Positions 5,574 through 6,133 of a stretch of DNA of 6,133 bases are shown piece by piece; within the stretch, counting starts at the first letter, position 1, and each line of letters starts with the position of its first letter. Origin of the DNA: Candidatus Brocadia sp. GTDB taxonomy: Bacteria > Planctomycetota > Brocadiia > Brocadiales > Brocadiaceae. The stretch is taken from contig JAUQXU010000456.1 in assembly GCA_030837935.1 (NCBI GenBank), positions 1-6,133 on the forward strand. The letters are read 5' to 3'. Below the pieces are notes generated by a model that saw only the letters and a program-made list of their open reading frames with translations, searched no databases and was not told where the DNA came from. A program made the translations under genes and the position numbers.

Positions 5574-6133
5574 ATGACAATCCTCGTTACGGGTGGCGCT
5601 GGTTTTATCGGTTCACACCTGGTAGAAAGATTACTGTCTCAGGGTAGACAAATAGTTGTCCTTGATAATTTTAACGATTTCTATCCACCCGCTTATAAAA
5701 GAGAAAATATTTCCTCGGCTATTCGTAACCCGTCTTTAACATGCTACGAAACCGATATATGCAACACCGCTGCATGTCGGGAGATATTTGAGAAACACGG
5801 CATTGAAAAAATCGTTCATCTGGCGGCATACGCGGGCGTAAGACCATCTATCGAACGTCCCCTGCTCTATGAAGAAGTCAACTGCAGGGGTACATTAAAT
5901 CTGCTCGAACTTTCCAGGATATATAAGGTCAAGCAATTTATCTTCGGTTCGTCTTCTTCGGTTTACGGAAATAATAAAAAGATCCCTTTTTCAGAAGACG
6001 ACCCTGTAAACGAGCCAATATCTCCTTACGCAGCAACGAAACGGGCGGGGGAACTTTACTGTTACAACTATCATCACCTCTACAAGATACCTATTGTCTG
6101 TCTACGATTTTTCACGGTATATGGACCGCGGCA
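5574..6133 (+). CDS. SDR-family nucleotide-sugar epimerase, probably UDP-glucuronate 4-epimerase-like; 3' end outside window
   Basis: The first 186 residues of an extended short-chain dehydrogenase/reductase are present, with no stop before the window edge. The NAD-binding motif GGAGFIG is at residues 7-13, the acidic residue ending beta-2 is D31 in VVLDNFNDFY, followed by HLAAYAGVRPSIERP (82-96), the catalytic-serine segment GSSSSVYG (125-132), the Y152-x3-K156 catalytic pair in SPYAATKRAGE, and RFFTVYGPR (178-186). The AGVRPSIE and RFFTVYGPR segments are typical of UDP-glucuronate 4-epimerase and related enzymes supplying sugars for capsule, O-antigen or exopolysaccharide. Family members run to about 310-340 residues, so over half is visible. 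UDP-glucose 4-epimerase or another sugar specificity cannot be excluded. It is transcribed divergently from carA under its own promoter and shows no functional link to it. Confidence 0.92.
   Translation, partial: MTILVTGGAGFIGSHLVERLLSQGRQIVVLDNFNDFYPPAYKRENISSAIRNPSLTCYETDICNTAACREIFEKHGIEKIVHLAAYAGVRPSIERPLLYEEVNCRGTLNLLELSRIYKVKQFIFGSSSSVYGNNKKIPFSEDDPVNEPISPYAATKRAGELYCYNYHHLYKIPIVCLRFFTVYGPR

Noticed and set aside
5566..5574. Two-codon ORF (ATG AGT TAA) overlapping the epimerase ATG
   Set aside because: The AAGGA site is only 2 nt from this ATG, too close to use it; the overlap is probably accidental.
1..6133. CRISPR arrays, tRNA or rRNA genes, diversity-generating retroelement parts
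   Set aside because: No spaced repeats, no tRNA-like or rRNA sequence, and no reverse transcriptase or template repeat were seen, although the four-helix-bundle protein is distantly reminiscent of Avd.

Overview
This window looks like a chromosomal segment from a bacterium of moderate GC content. It carries the two subunits of carbamoyl-phosphate synthetase (carA, carB), the 5' end of a split-type glycine dehydrogenase (gcvPA) and, divergently, the 5' end of a nucleotide-sugar epimerase. The two-subunit glycine decarboxylase, the type of epimerase, the weak Shine-Dalgarno sequences in front of carA and carB, and a four-helix-bundle (23S rRNA intervening-sequence type) ORF would all fit a Planctomycetota lineage such as the anammox Brocadiales. 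That placement is an impression from protein style; other phyla, for example Omnitrophota, cannot be excluded.

Layout, read along the minus strand from right to left. A convincing sigma70-type promoter (5431-5459) and a leader of about 80 nt containing a hairpin lead into carA (5343-4216). Next is a 135-residue four-helix-bundle protein gene (4158-3751), then carB (3718-455). After 94 bp comes gcvPA (360-1, running off the window), with its own good ribosome-binding site and a possible promoter. On the plus strand a second strong promoter (5496-5523, with an extended -10) drives an SDR-family epimerase (5574 to the window end).

CarA and CarB together make carbamoyl phosphate from glutamine, bicarbonate and ATP for pyrimidine and arginine synthesis. 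All catalytic residues I can check are intact, so the enzyme should work. GcvPA belongs to glycine cleavage and one-carbon metabolism; its adjacency may be coincidental. The epimerase is probably a UDP-glucuronate 4-epimerase-like enzyme of surface polysaccharide synthesis, transcribed independently.

The unusual part is the carA-carB junction. The four-helix-bundle gene is bracketed by inverted arrays of a 9-nt unit (consensus about AACYCAACT): three units on the plus strand abutting its start codon (4159-4185) and five units on the minus strand overlapping its stop codon (3726-3770). The two 27-nt arms are complementary at 21 positions, with a 13-bp perfect core. The arrangement resembles the intervening sequences of 23S rRNA genes, where an S23-family ORF sits between complementary ends, but here it lies inside a protein-coding operon. 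This is the best candidate in the window for something not well described.
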